The notes under the pieces are model-generated. The model was not told the DNA's origin, did not search any database, and was given only the letters and a program-made list of their open reading frames with translations. A DNA stretch of 64,000 bases from Salibacteraceae bacterium (lineage in GTDB: Bacteria > Bacteroidota > Bacteroidia > Flavobacteriales_G > Salibacteraceae), in assembly GCA_018401875.1 (NCBI GenBank), contig JAGYJZ010000002.1:124001-188000 (forward strand). The letters are read 5' to 3'. Below, piece after piece: positions 1 through 8,581 of the stretch. The translations under genes and the position numbers were made by a program. Numbering within the stretch: position 1 is the first letter of the stretch; each line of letters begins with the position of its first letter.

Positions 1-200
1 TCAATCACCCATCGAAGAATACGCGTTATGCAATGTCAAAAGGAGTGTTTTTTAAGTATGAGTTGAATCAGTTTCAATCGGATTACTTTAGAAACATGAA
101 CACGCCCAATCCAATTTTCTTAAAACGATTGGATGAAGTCATCTTCCAATTCTTGTTTAATTGGAGCGACATCAAAGAAAACTATCGTATTTCTAGCTAG
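1..200 (+). CDS. C-terminal end of an unrecognised protein (5' truncated by window)
   Basis: Reading frame 3 is open from the window edge to a TAG at 198-200 and gives about 65 residues, rich in Phe, Asn and Tyr (it contains FFKYELNQFQSDYF and ends YRISS). The start lies outside the window. I do not recognise a family from this piece. Its stop shares the tetranucleotide CTAG with the stop of the convergent lhgO gene, so the two genes end on each other. That it is coding rests on the open frame and this tight convergent arrangement. Confidence 0.6.
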   Translation, partial: NHPSKNTRYAMSKGVFFKYELNQFQSDYFRNMNTPNPIFLKRLDEVIFQFLFNWSDIKENYRISS

Positions 201-1414
201 GCGAGTTTAAAATAATCTGAAGCCATTTTTCTCACTTCTTCGCCAATGGCCAAACAAGCTGTTGCGGCTGGACTTGGCGCATTCAAAACATGGATGCAAT
301 TGTCTTTGTATTCAATTTTGAAATCATCGATCATGTCGCCTGTTTCACTCAAGGCCATCGCTCGCACACCCGCGCGTTCTTCTGCCAAATCTTCCATTTT
401 AAGGTCTGAAATCAAACGTTGTAAGGTGCCCAAAAACAATCTTTTTGAGAAGGCTCTTCGGTACTCTTCCAATCCATACTTCCAATGCTTTGCGAAGAAT
501 TTCCAAGTTCCGAAATATTGAAGTGCATCCAATGTGTCTTTAAAATTGAAGTTTGTTTTTTTGTATCCTTCACGCTTAAACACAAACACTGCGTTTGGCC
601 CACATTCCACATCTCCATCTACCATTCGGGTAAAATGCACCCCAAGAAATGGGAATTTAGGATTCGGCACGGGATAAATCAAGTGCTTTACTTTGTGCTT
701 TGCCTTTTCAGACAGTACGTAATAATCGCCTCGAAAACCAAGAACGGTCATATCTAACTTCACGTCTGCTTTCTTCGCTAATCGATCTGCTTGCAAACCA
801 CCGCAAAAGATGATATACTTCGCCCTTATATCACCTTGACTGGTTCTAAGCAGTGTTGTGCCATGTTCGTGAACTATACTTGTGACTTCGTGATTGAGCA
901 GTATTTTACTTTTTGGCTGTTGTTTTTCGAGCAATTCACCGAGCTTTTCCGTGGTTGCACGGTAATCAATAATGCCTGTGCACGCTACTCTAATACCAGC
1001 GATGCCTTTGCAATGTGGCTCGATCTCGGTGATTTGTTCGGCTGTAATGCGCTCAACTCCTTCTACTCCATTTTGTATTCCACGGTCATAAATGAAATCG
1101 AGGTGCGGTAATTCGCTTGGATCAGTGGCCACCACAATCTTTCCGCAAATGTCGTGGGCAATGCTATGTTCTTTGGCAAAAGCAACCAATTCACGTCTTC
1201 CGTTGACGCACAATTGTGCCTTATACGAACCGGGTTTATAGTAAATTCCTGAATGGATGACCCCTGAGTTATTGCCTGTTTGGTGGTTTGCTAGCTTAGA
1301 TTCTTTCTCAATTAACGCCAAACTGGCTTGAGGATATGCTTGTTGAAGTTTATATGCTGTTGCGGCTCCAACGATGCCACCACCAACGATAGCTATGTCA
1401 AATTCTGTGATCAC
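197..1414 (-). CDS. lhgO: L-2-hydroxyglutarate oxidase
   Basis: FAD-dependent oxidoreductase of the DAO superfamily that oxidises L-2-hydroxyglutarate to 2-oxoglutarate, passing electrons to the membrane quinone pool in characterised homologues. The 405-residue protein has the N-terminal dinucleotide-binding motif VGGGIVGAATA (about residues 10-20) and the family signature NHQTGNNSGVIHSGIYY (about 43-59). The C-terminal stretch with EERAGVRA and NAPSPAATACLAIG is also typical. Length matches the family. Start is GTG at 1414; the flavin motif follows at once, so a longer form is unlikely. It lies 10 bp after the UMF1-type transporter gene and is probably its operon partner. Confidence 0.93.
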   Translation of the reverse strand: MITEFDIAIVGGGIVGAATAYKLQQAYPQASLALIEKESKLANHQTGNNSGVIHSGIYYKPGSYKAQLCVNGRRELVAFAKEHSIAHDICGKIVVATDPSELPHLDFIYDRGIQNGVEGVERITAEQITEIEPHCKGIAGIRVACTGIIDYRATTEKLGELLEKQQPKSKILLNHEVTSIVHEHGTTLLRTSQGDIRAKYIIFCGGLQADRLAKKADVKLDMTVLGFRGDYYVLSEKAKHKVKHLIYPVPNPKFPFLGVHFTRMVDGDVECGPNAVFVFKREGYKKTNFNFKDTLDALQYFGTWKFFAKHWKYGLEEYRRAFSKRLFLGTLQRLISDLKMEDLAEERAGVRAMALSETGDMIDDFKIEYKDNCIHVLNAPSPAATACLAIGEEVRKMASDYFKLA

Positions 1415-1424
1415 GTAATTTCTA

Positions 1425-2726
1425 TTAATCTGTTATTGGTGAAATACTCTTCTGAGGTTTAATCATAAATAAAAGCAAGAGCCCGATGATAAAAAACACC
1501 ATGAGCACCAATGCGGCATTCCTCATGCTTGATGTTGCTCCTTCGATGAAACCAAAAAGGAAGGTTCCGACCACGATACCCAGTTTTTCGAGAACATCGT
1601 AAAAGCTGAAGTAGGAGGCATGGTCTTGGGTTTCTGGCAACATCTTCGAATAGGTTGAACGCGATAAGGCTTGAATCCCACCCATTACAAGCCCCACTAG
1701 CGATGCTAGGAGGTAGAAATGAACGGGTGTTTTAATAAAATAGGCCGCAAAGCATATAAACACCCAAATCACCAATGCTGTTCCGATCACCTTGATATTT
1801 CCTAACTTTTTAGACAACGATGCAAAGGCGTAGGCACCAAACACGGCTATAAACTGGATAATGAGCACACTTATAATCAACCCTGATTCTCCATGATCGC
1901 CCCATTCAACTTCTTTGTTTGCAAAAACCACGGCCATAATTACAACCGTTTGCACACCCATACTGTAGACAAAAAACGAGCGGAGGAATCTACGAAGGTT
2001 GACTTGATCGGCCAACTCAAACCACACTTTCCTCAATTCTTCATATCCCTTCCAAATCAAACCTTTTTCTTTTGGATGTCGATCGTAGACATTATCGGGT
2101 AAATAATGATAGGTAATTTGTGCAAATCCAGCCCACCAAATTGCTACTAATGGGAAAGCGAATTTCGCGGGCATTACACCTGTTTGAATAAGGATTAACA
2201 GCGCGATCAATAAGATAGAACTTCCAACATAGCCATAAGCAAAGCCTTGCGCAGAGATTTTGTCATGATGAACGTGGTCAGCAATTTCGGGCAAGAATGC
2301 ATTGTAAAACACAAGGCTGCCCCAAAATCCAACGCTAGCAATGACGATAAACAGCATGGAAAGTTCAAGGTAATCGACACTGAAGAAAAACAAGAGCGCA
2401 CACCCCAAAGCACCTAGATAGCAGAAGAATTTCAAAAATGATTTTTTACTTCCCGAATAATCCGCAATTCCTGATAAAATTGGAGAAATGGCGCTGACGA
2501 TTAAAAATGAAAACGAGACAACATAACTGTAGATTTCGGTATTGATAAACTCCGTTCCGAAAAACCGAACTTTCTCATGGGTAATGCCATTGGCATCTAC
2601 CGAAGATGTCATTTTTTGATAAAAAATCGGGAAAATAGCAGTGGTGATAACAAGGTTGTAAGCTGAGTTTGCCCAATCGTAAAAGGCCCAAGCTCTAATC
2701 GTTTGTTTATCGTTTTTCTTTATCAT
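1425..2726 (-). CDS. MFS transporter, UMF1 / Atg22-like family
   Basis: Polytopic inner-membrane protein of 433 residues with about 12 hydrophobic segments. The opening motif RAWAFYDWANSAYNLVITT (about residues 10-28) is the signature of the UMF1 (Atg22-like) group of the major facilitator superfamily. The loop with SGIADYSGSKK and the segment GGIQALSRSTYSKMLP are also characteristic. Substrates of bacterial members are not established; yeast Atg22 exports amino acids from the vacuole. A terminator separates it from the upstream ompA-like gene, so it probably has its own promoter and is followed 10 bp later by lhgO. Confidence 0.85.
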   Translation of the reverse strand: MIKKNDKQTIRAWAFYDWANSAYNLVITTAIFPIFYQKMTSSVDANGITHEKVRFFGTEFINTEIYSYVVSFSFLIVSAISPILSGIADYSGSKKSFLKFFCYLGALGCALLFFFSVDYLELSMLFIVIASVGFWGSLVFYNAFLPEIADHVHHDKISAQGFAYGYVGSSILLIALLILIQTGVMPAKFAFPLVAIWWAGFAQITYHYLPDNVYDRHPKEKGLIWKGYEELRKVWFELADQVNLRRFLRSFFVYSMGVQTVVIMAVVFANKEVEWGDHGESGLIISVLIIQFIAVFGAYAFASLSKKLGNIKVIGTALVIWVFICFAAYFIKTPVHFYLLASLVGLVMGGIQALSRSTYSKMLPETQDHASYFSFYDVLEKLGIVVGTFLFGFIEGATSSMRNAALVLMVFFIIGLLLLFMIKPQKSISPITD

Positions 2727-2745
2727 TAAATCTTAGCGAAAATAG

Positions 2746-2771
2746 AAAAGCCCCGATCTCTCGAGGCTTTT
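2746..2771 (-). terminator. Rho-independent terminator downstream of the OmpA-family gene
   Basis: Inverted repeat: AAAAGCC (2746-2752) pairs with GGCTTTT (2765-2771), and inner CGA/TCG closes a four-base loop. On the minus strand the stem runs into a T-rich tract. It sits between the stop of the OmpA-like gene and the start of the transporter gene, which fits termination of the former. Confidence 0.6.
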
Positions 2772-2792
2772 TCTTTTTATTTATTCTCGGAA

Positions 2793-3935
2793 TTATTCTT
2801 TACTGATGACCTCGAATACTACACGTCTATTTTGTGCTTGCCCTGCTACGGAAGCATCATCAGTGGCAGGATTAAAATCTTGCACACCAACTACCAGAAG
2901 CTTGTTTTCATATGCACCTAATTTTACCAATTGATCTTTTACTGCCTGGGCTCGTTGCAAAGAAACATCACCTGTAACCTTTACCTCTTCCACAGGATCA
3001 GTGTGACCCGTAATCTTCACTTTGTATTTTGGGTGTTCCTTCAATAAAGTAGCAACCTTTTGCATATCAGTTTTTGCATCCTCTTTAATCACCGCGCTTT
3101 TCTCGTCAAAATAAATTCTGGTCATTTCGATATCCTCAGAGACATCGAGCTGCATGTCTGAGCTTACTTCTTTCGAATATTTCACCTGAAGTGAACTTCC
3201 GCTTGCATCAACTTCGCAATCGCACGCGTCAACACCGGCCATATTCTTCACTGACACATCATCAATGTAGTAATAACCTGTGCGTGCTTGGGTACCTAAA
3301 ATCCCTTTCGGCTTCTTGACTTTCTCTTCTTGAGTTTCATCTGAAAGGGCGAAGTTTCCGATGGTTAAAAACTTCTCACCTCCATTCGCGATATATGTAT
3401 GGCAAATATCTTCCCAATCGAATTGCTCTGTGAATATCTTATTTTGAGAGTGAATAATCTGTGGAGTAATTGAACCTGCCTCCAATGCTTCCATGTCCAT
3501 TGGTTTTTCGCTCAAGTACATTCCAATATTGTTACACGCATATTTAGACAGCAACGCCAGCATAACGCTCATTTTTACGCAGTATACTTTTTCTTCTTCA
3601 AGGCCCGATGAAAGTTTAATCTGTAAGTAGGTTCTTGGCTCTGCATCTTTGTAGGAATACATGACCACACCAGCATAACCTTCCCCGTCCTTTGGGTCAG
3701 CATCTCCATATAAATTCATTGGCGCGCCCCAATCTTCACCCTTTGCACGAGGATTAAATAGGTCTGCTTTCGCTTCTGTGGCTGATGTCCAAGGCAAAGC
3801 CAATTCAATTGAGCCACCTTCTTTAATCTTTTTAGTGACCGATTCAAAACTTCCGTTTTGGACTAAATTGCCTTGAGCGAATGTCATTGCTGAAACCGCT
3901 GTGATTAATGTGCTAAATGAAAATATTCGCTTCAT
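2793..3935 (-). CDS. OmpA-family outer-membrane/peptidoglycan-binding protein
   Basis: Exported protein of 380 residues. A signal peptide (MKRIFSFSTLITAVSAMTFAQ) is followed by an N-terminal domain opening GNLVQNGSFE, a beta-sandwich start common in Bacteroidota surface proteins. The C-terminal OmpA/MotB domain (about residues 270-380) has IYFDEKSAVI, KITGHTDP and QNRRVVFEV, the usual peptidoglycan-binding elements. A short Cys-containing linker (ACDCEV) precedes it. Likely role: anchoring the outer membrane to peptidoglycan. It lies 10 bp after hemE, so it may be cotranscribed with acnA and hemE despite the unrelated function. Confidence 0.85.
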   Translation of the reverse strand: MKRIFSFSTLITAVSAMTFAQGNLVQNGSFESVTKKIKEGGSIELALPWTSATEAKADLFNPRAKGEDWGAPMNLYGDADPKDGEGYAGVVMYSYKDAEPRTYLQIKLSSGLEEEKVYCVKMSVMLALLSKYACNNIGMYLSEKPMDMEALEAGSITPQIIHSQNKIFTEQFDWEDICHTYIANGGEKFLTIGNFALSDETQEEKVKKPKGILGTQARTGYYYIDDVSVKNMAGVDACDCEVDASGSSLQVKYSKEVSSDMQLDVSEDIEMTRIYFDEKSAVIKEDAKTDMQKVATLLKEHPKYKVKITGHTDPVEEVKVTGDVSLQRAQAVKDQLVKLGAYENKLLVVGVQDFNPATDDASVAGQAQNRRVVFEVISKE

Positions 3936-3945
3936 TATTATGATT

Positions 3946-4962
3946 TTAATTCTTGCTTGATTTGATAGTATCGATGAACAATTTTACCTTCTTCCAATCG
4001 GTATCAGGATAAACACCGTGGCCTAAATTAGCGATGTGACCTCCTCCAGCGAAGGAACTTAACATCTCATTAGTCTTTTGAACCACCACATCATCACTTG
4101 CATAAAGTACAGTGGGGTCGAGGTTTCCTTGAAGGACTTTACTTGGATTCATCGAACGAACTTGCTTTGGAATGTGGCTCCAATCAAGGCCAACTGCATT
4201 GAATGAGCTAGACATGAGGTCATTCATCGCAAAGTAAGCGCCTTTTGCGAAAACAATATTTGGAACAGAATTCACTTCCTCAGCAATGCGGTTGAGGTAA
4301 GGCATGCAAAACTCACGGTAAAGCTCTTCACTGAGCACTCCAGCCCATGAATCGAATACCTGATACAACGAAACGCCTGCTTCTATTTGAAGTTTCAAAT
4401 AATTGATGGTTGAAGTGGTAATCTTTTCCAAAAGTTGATGTGATTCTTTGGGATAAGCATGCAACCATTTGCGAGCGTTAGAAAACGTTTTACTTCCCTG
4501 CCCTTCGATCATGTAGCACAAAATCGTAAATGGAGCACCGGCAAATCCGATAACGGGAACTCTTCCATTCAATCGTTTCACAGTTTCCTTGATGGCATCG
4601 TAAACGTAAGTAAGCTCCTCGCCATTTATTACATTCAACTTATCGATGTCGGAGGCGCTTTTCACAACCTGCGGAAAGTAAGGGCCTTTTCCTTTGATCA
4701 TTTCATAAGGCAGGCCCATTGCATCGGGTATAACCAAGATGTCAGAGAATATAATGGCGGCATCTACGCCAAGAATATCAACCGGCTGCACTGTCACTTC
4801 AGCTGCTAGATCTGGTGTTTCCACTAACTCTTTGAAGCCTGAAAGACTTGCTCTCAATGCACGGTATTCAGGAAGAATACGCCCCGCTTGTCGCATCACC
4901 CAAACTGGGCTGCGCTCGGTCTTTTCGCCTCGAGCGGCTCGAATAATTAAATCGTTTTGCAC
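3946..4962 (-). CDS. hemE: Uroporphyrinogen decarboxylase
   Basis: Cytosolic haem-pathway enzyme that removes four acetate carboxyls from uroporphyrinogen III to give coproporphyrinogen III. The 338 residues match the usual length. Seen: the N-terminal signature [19 protein letters not shown] (about 20-38), the active-site segment [16 protein letters not shown], the second signature [16 protein letters not shown] and the C-terminal [11 protein letters not shown]. It follows the aconitase gene by 26 bp and precedes the OmpA-like gene by 10 bp. Confidence 0.97.
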   Translation of the reverse strand: MQNDLIIRAARGEKTERSPVWVMRQAGRILPEYRALRASLSGFKELVETPDLAAEVTVQPVDILGVDAAIIFSDILVIPDAMGLPYEMIKGKGPYFPQVVKSASDIDKLNVINGEELTYVYDAIKETVKRLNGRVPVIGFAGAPFTILCYMIEGQGSKTFSNARKWLHAYPKESHQLLEKITTSTINYLKLQIEAGVSLYQVFDSWAGVLSEELYREFCMPYLNRIAEEVNSVPNIVFAKGAYFAMNDLMSSSFNAVGLDWSHIPKQVRSMNPSKVLQGNLDPTVLYASDDVVVQKTNEMLSSFAGGGHIANLGHGVYPDTDWKKVKLFIDTIKSSKN

Positions 4963-4988
4963 TAAGTGTTGAATATCAAAAATCGTGA

Positions 4989-7259
4989 TTAATTGGAAGC
5001 TGCTTGGGTCTTAATTAAGTTCAATGCACTTCCCGCTATAAACCAATCAATTTGAGCTTGATTATAGGTGTGAGCTAATGGAATGAGGTCTTTTGATCCA
5101 TCAGCATGAACAGCCTCAAGGGTCAAGTTCTTTTCTGGAGCAAAGTGTTCAAGATCGATAAAGTTGAAGGTATCGTCCTCCAAAACTTTGTCGTAATCTG
5201 CTTCATTCACAAATGTTAAACCTAGCATTCCTTGCTTTTTCAAATTAGTTTCATGAATGCGTGCGAATGACTTCACGATCACAGCTCTTACCCCGAGATG
5301 TCTAGGCTCCATAGCGGCATGCTCGCGCGAAGAACCTTCTCCGTAATTGTGATCGCCCACAACAATAGAGGGAACATTCGCTGCTTTGTATGCTCTAGCG
5401 GAAGCCGGAACTTCCATTTTTTCGCCTGTCAATTGATTCACTACTTCATTCGTAGCACCACCGAAAGCATTCACAGCTCCGATCAGCAAGTTATTTGAGA
5501 TATTATCCAAGTGACCGCGGTATCTCAACCACGGACCAGCCATAGAAATATGATCTGTTGTGCACTTTCCGAATGCTTTAATTAAAAGCTTTGCTCCAGT
5601 TATATTCTGACCATTCCAGGGCGCAAAAGGATCAAGCAGTTGAAGACGAGAAGAATCTGGATTCACTTTCACTTCAATTCCACTTCCGTCTTGAGCAGGA
5701 GCTTGATAACCTGGATCTTCCACATCGAAGCCTTTTGGAGGAAGTTCAAACCCTGTTGGGTCGTCAAACTTAACCGCTTCGCCTTTGTCGTTAATCAAGG
5801 TATCTGTAATTGGGTTAAAATCGAGCTTTCCGCTAATCGCGATGGCCGCAACCATTTCTGGCGAGGTAACAAATGCGTGTGTATTTGGGTTACCATCTGC
5901 GCGTTTGGAGAAGTTTCTATTGAAGGAATGTACGATGGTATTTTTCTTTTCCTCGCTTGCCCCAGCTCTGTCCCACTGACCAATGCATGGTCCGCAGGCA
6001 TTGGTAAACACCATTGCACCGAGGTCTTCAAATATTTCGATGAATCCATCACGAGCGATCGTGAAACGCACTTGCTCAGACCCGGGATTAATGCCGAATT
6101 CAGCTTTTGGTTTTAAGCCTTTATCAATGGCTTGTTTCGCGATGGAAGCTGCTCTGCTAATATCTTCATACGAACTGTTGGTGCACGAACCGATCAACCC
6201 CCATTCTACATCCTTTGGCCAATCTTTTCCCTTGAGCACTTCTTTCATTTTGGAAACTGGAGTAGCGAGATCCGGGGTGAATGGACCGTTGATGTGCGGT
6301 TCGAGTTCATCCAGGTTAATTTCGATTACTTGATCGAAGTACTTCTCAGGATGTGCATACACTTCATCGTCACCGGTTAGATGATCGGCAATTTGATCCG
6401 CCAACTCAACTACTTCCTTTCGTCCTGTGGCAGTGAGGTATCTGCGCATGCTATCGTCATATCCAAAGGTTGATGTTGTTGCGCCAATTTCAGCGCCCAT
6501 GTTGCAAATCGTACCTTTTCCAGTGCACGAAAGTGATTTCGCTCCTTCTCCAAAATATTCCACGATGCTTCCTGTTCCGCCTTTTACAGTAAGAATGCCT
6601 GCTACTTTTAGTATGATATCTTTCGGAGCAGTCCATCCACTCAATTTTCCGGTCAACTTCACTCCGATCAATTTAGGAAACTTCAATTCCCAAGCCATTC
6701 CTGCCATAACGTCAACAGCGTCAGCACCGCCAACCCCTATGGCTACCATGCCCAAACCACCAGCGTTCACAGTGTGACTATCGGTACCGATCATCATTCC
6801 ACCAGGGAATGCATAGTTTTCTAGAACAACTTGATGGATGATCCCAGCACCCGGCTTCCAAAATCCAATTCCATATTTACTTGAAACAGAAGATAAGAAA
6901 TTGAAAACCTCGTTATTCTTATTTATTGCTTCTTGAAGATCTTTATCAGCACCAATTCGGGCTTGAATGAGGTGATCGGCATGCACGGTAGACGGCACTG
7001 CTGCTGTTGGTTTACCAGCTTGCATAAACTGCAAAAGCGCCATTTGTGCTGTTGCATCTTGCATTGCCACGCGATCAGGAGCAAAATCAACGTAGCTTTT
7101 GCCTCTTGTAAATACTTCTTGAGCCTCCCCGTCCCAAAGGTGAGCATAGAGGATTTTCTCAGAAAGCGTTAGGGGTTTATTTAATAGTTTTCTCGCAGCT
7201 GCAATACGTTCTGGGTATTTTGCATACACTGCTTTAATCATGTCCAAATCAAAGATCAT
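4989..7259 (-). CDS. acnA: Aconitate hydratase (mitochondrial-type AcnA)
   Basis: Citric-acid-cycle enzyme that isomerises citrate to isocitrate using a [4Fe-4S] cluster. The 756 residues match the mitochondrial-type family found in Bacteroidota. Cluster ligands lie in [10 protein letters not shown] (about 358) and [12 protein letters not shown] (about 420-431). The substrate-binding segment [13 protein letters not shown] (about 157-169) and the C-terminal swivel-domain motif [15 protein letters not shown] (about 637-651) are present. The start [12 protein letters not shown] is typical of the group. This window also carries icd, the enzyme for the next step. Confidence 0.96.
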   Translation of the reverse strand: MIFDLDMIKAVYAKYPERIAAARKLLNKPLTLSEKILYAHLWDGEAQEVFTRGKSYVDFAPDRVAMQDATAQMALLQFMQAGKPTAAVPSTVHADHLIQARIGADKDLQEAINKNNEVFNFLSSVSSKYGIGFWKPGAGIIHQVVLENYAFPGGMMIGTDSHTVNAGGLGMVAIGVGGADAVDVMAGMAWELKFPKLIGVKLTGKLSGWTAPKDIILKVAGILTVKGGTGSIVEYFGEGAKSLSCTGKGTICNMGAEIGATTSTFGYDDSMRRYLTATGRKEVVELADQIADHLTGDDEVYAHPEKYFDQVIEINLDELEPHINGPFTPDLATPVSKMKEVLKGKDWPKDVEWGLIGSCTNSSYEDISRAASIAKQAIDKGLKPKAEFGINPGSEQVRFTIARDGFIEIFEDLGAMVFTNACGPCIGQWDRAGASEEKKNTIVHSFNRNFSKRADGNPNTHAFVTSPEMVAAIAISGKLDFNPITDTLINDKGEAVKFDDPTGFELPPKGFDVEDPGYQAPAQDGSGIEVKVNPDSSRLQLLDPFAPWNGQNITGAKLLIKAFGKCTTDHISMAGPWLRYRGHLDNISNNLLIGAVNAFGGATNEVVNQLTGEKMEVPASARAYKAANVPSIVVGDHNYGEGSSREHAAMEPRHLGVRAVIVKSFARIHETNLKKQGMLGLTFVNEADYDKVLEDDTFNFIDLEHFAPEKNLTLEAVHADGSKDLIPLAHTYNQAQIDWFIAGSALNLIKTQAASN

Positions 7260-7327
7260 ATCTATTTCTATTTAGATTAGCAATATTAATGGTTAGAAAG
7301 CTTTTACAGCGCCCAATTCCAACAAAA

Positions 7328-7352
7328 AAAGGGAAGCCAACGACTTCCCTTT
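7328..7352 (-). terminator. Terminator of the rpsF-rpsR-rplI operon
   Basis: The hairpin AAAGGGAAG / CTTCCCTTT (7328-7336 with 7344-7352) has a 7-nt loop. It sits 25 bp past the rplI stop, between rplI and acnA. On the minus strand the hairpin runs into a T-run (complement of the A-run at 7324-7330). Confidence 0.75.
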
Positions 7353-7376
7353 AATTCTATGTGTGTGAAGAATCAA

Positions 7377-7823
7377 TTATTCTCCGACTACTTCAAATGT
7401 GATGGTTTCAACCACATCTCTGTGGAATGCAACCTCAGCTTCATATTTACCAACTGTCTTAATCGTCTCGCCTTTGATTTTGATATTCTTTCTATCTATT
7501 TCAAAGCCAAGTTTAGTGATTTCGTCAGCCAATTGAATATTGTTTACGGAACCGAAAATCTTTCCAGACTCGCCCACTTTCGCACCTACGGTGATGGTCA
7601 TGTCCTTCATTTTGTCAGCCATTTTCTGCGCGGCTGCTCTAACTTTCTCGATTTTCTTAGCTCTTTGTCGAACTGTTTCAGCGTGCACTTTCTTTGCCGA
7701 TACAGTTGCTAAAATGGCGTGGCCTTGCGGTATAAGAAAATTACGACCGAAACCATCTTTCACTTCCACCAGGTCATCTTTGTAACCTAGCTTCTCAATG
7801 TCTGTTTTTAATATAACTTCCAT
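7377..7823 (-). CDS. rplI: 50S ribosomal protein bL9
   Basis: Large-subunit ribosomal protein that binds 23S rRNA near the L1 stalk. The 148 residues include the N-terminal signature ILKTDIEKLGYKDDLVEVKD with GFGRNFLIPQGHA (about residues 4-37), the connecting alpha-helix, and a C-terminal domain with FGSVNNIQLADEI. It is the third gene of a compact S6-S18-L9 operon, 12 bp after rpsR, and is followed by a terminator. Confidence 0.98.
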   Translation of the reverse strand: MEVILKTDIEKLGYKDDLVEVKDGFGRNFLIPQGHAILATVSAKKVHAETVRQRAKKIEKVRAAAQKMADKMKDMTITVGAKVGESGKIFGSVNNIQLADEITKLGFEIDRKNIKIKGETIKTVGKYEAEVAFHRDVVETITFEVVGE

Positions 7824-7835
7824 GTCGATCTATAA

Positions 7836-8096
7836 TTATTTCATCATATCAGTCACATAAGGCATTAACGCCAAATGCCTTGATCTCTTTACTGCTTGAG
7901 ACACTTTTCTTTGGTACTTCACTGAAGTTCCTGTAATCCTTCTTGGAAGAAGTTTACCTTGTTCGTTTACAAATCGCAACAAGAAATCCGCATCCTTGTA
8001 ATCTACGTATTTGATACCCGCTTTCTTAAACCAGCAAAATTTCTCTTTCTGGGTTTCAATAAGAATCGGGGTTAAATATCTGATATCATCAGCCAT
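7836..8096 (-). CDS. rpsR: 30S ribosomal protein bS18
   Basis: Small-subunit protein that forms a dimer with bS6 on the platform. The 86 residues contain KYVDYKDADFLLRFVNEQGK, the core LPRRITGTSVKYQRKVSQA and the C-terminal RHLALMPYVTD, all diagnostic. It lies between rpsF (11 bp upstream) and rplI in the usual order. Confidence 0.98.
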   Translation of the reverse strand: MADDIRYLTPILIETQKEKFCWFKKAGIKYVDYKDADFLLRFVNEQGKLLPRRITGTSVKYQRKVSQAVKRSRHLALMPYVTDMMK

Positions 8097-8107
8097 CTTT
8101 TCTCTAA

Positions 8108-8455
8108 TTAAGCGTTAGCAGTTTTCTTTGACTTATCTCTTCTACCTTCAGCAAATGCGATGTGGTCTTTATCCATCTTCACGGTCAAGAAACGCATTAT
8201 TCTTTCGTCACGGATAAATTCCGTTTCAAGGGGTCTGATGAATTCAGGGCTAACCTCAAATTCAACCAAATAGTAGAATCCAGTGGACTTTTTCTGGATA
8301 GGATAGGCCAATTTTTTTAGGCCCCAGTTTTCCTCGTGGGTGATTTTAGCACCACCATCTTTGAGGAAAGCCATAAATTTCTTCACTGTTTCCTTTGTCT
8401 GGTCCTCAGACAAAACGGGAGTTAAGATGAAAACAGTTTCATAACGATTTGTCAT
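8108..8455 (-). CDS. rpsF: 30S ribosomal protein bS6
   Basis: First gene of the rpsF-rpsR-rplI operon. The 115 residues open [19 protein letters not shown] and contain [19 protein letters not shown] and the Arg-containing [12 protein letters not shown] of the S6 fold. The C-terminal tail is short and basic (RRDKSKK). A promoter with a good TAnnTTTG box lies just upstream, in the gap shared with the divergent dnaX gene. Confidence 0.98.
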   Translation of the reverse strand: MTNRYETVFILTPVLSEDQTKETVKKFMAFLKDGGAKITHEENWGLKKLAYPIQKKSTGFYYLVEFEVSPEFIRPLETEFIRDERIMRFLTVKMDKDHIAFAEGRRDKSKKTANA

Positions 8456-8487
8456 AAACTTTCTAATTACTTTTTAAAAATGGGGCG

Positions 8488-8517
8488 CAAAGATACAAAC
8501 TTGTTCTTTGATTGCAA
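8488..8517 (-). promoter_or_regulatory. Bacteroidota-type promoter of the rpsF operon
   Basis: On the minus strand, TATCTTTG (8495 to 8488) matches the Bacteroidota -7 consensus TAnnTTTG, and TTGCAA (8517-8512) is a plausible -33 element, slightly closer than ideal. The predicted transcript start would be about 25 nt before the rpsF ATG. Inferred from consensus match and position only. Confidence 0.5.
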
Positions 8518-8568
8518 GCGATAAAACCCTGTTGAAATTTAACTCGTTTACGATTTCATCAAGAAATA

Positions 8569-8576
8569 TACTTTTG
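8569..8576 (+). promoter_or_regulatory. Candidate -7 box just before dnaX
   Basis: TACTTTTG (8569-8576) fits TAnnTTTG but ends only 5 nt before the dnaX ATG at 8582. If used, transcription would begin at or next to the start codon, giving a leaderless or near-leaderless mRNA. I see no equally good box further upstream and no clear -33 element. Confidence 0.3.
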
Positions 8577-8581
8577 ACCCG

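Noticed and set aside
197-200. Shared stop codons of convergent genes (CTAG here; TTAA at 35873-35876) as regulatory
   Set aside because: Simple compaction; several other convergent pairs in the window overlap by 15-25 bp without any further signal.
5640-6116. Long open frame opposite acnA
   Set aside because: It lies wholly opposite the conserved aconitase motifs, has no start signal of its own and no recognisable protein features; a shadow of codon bias.
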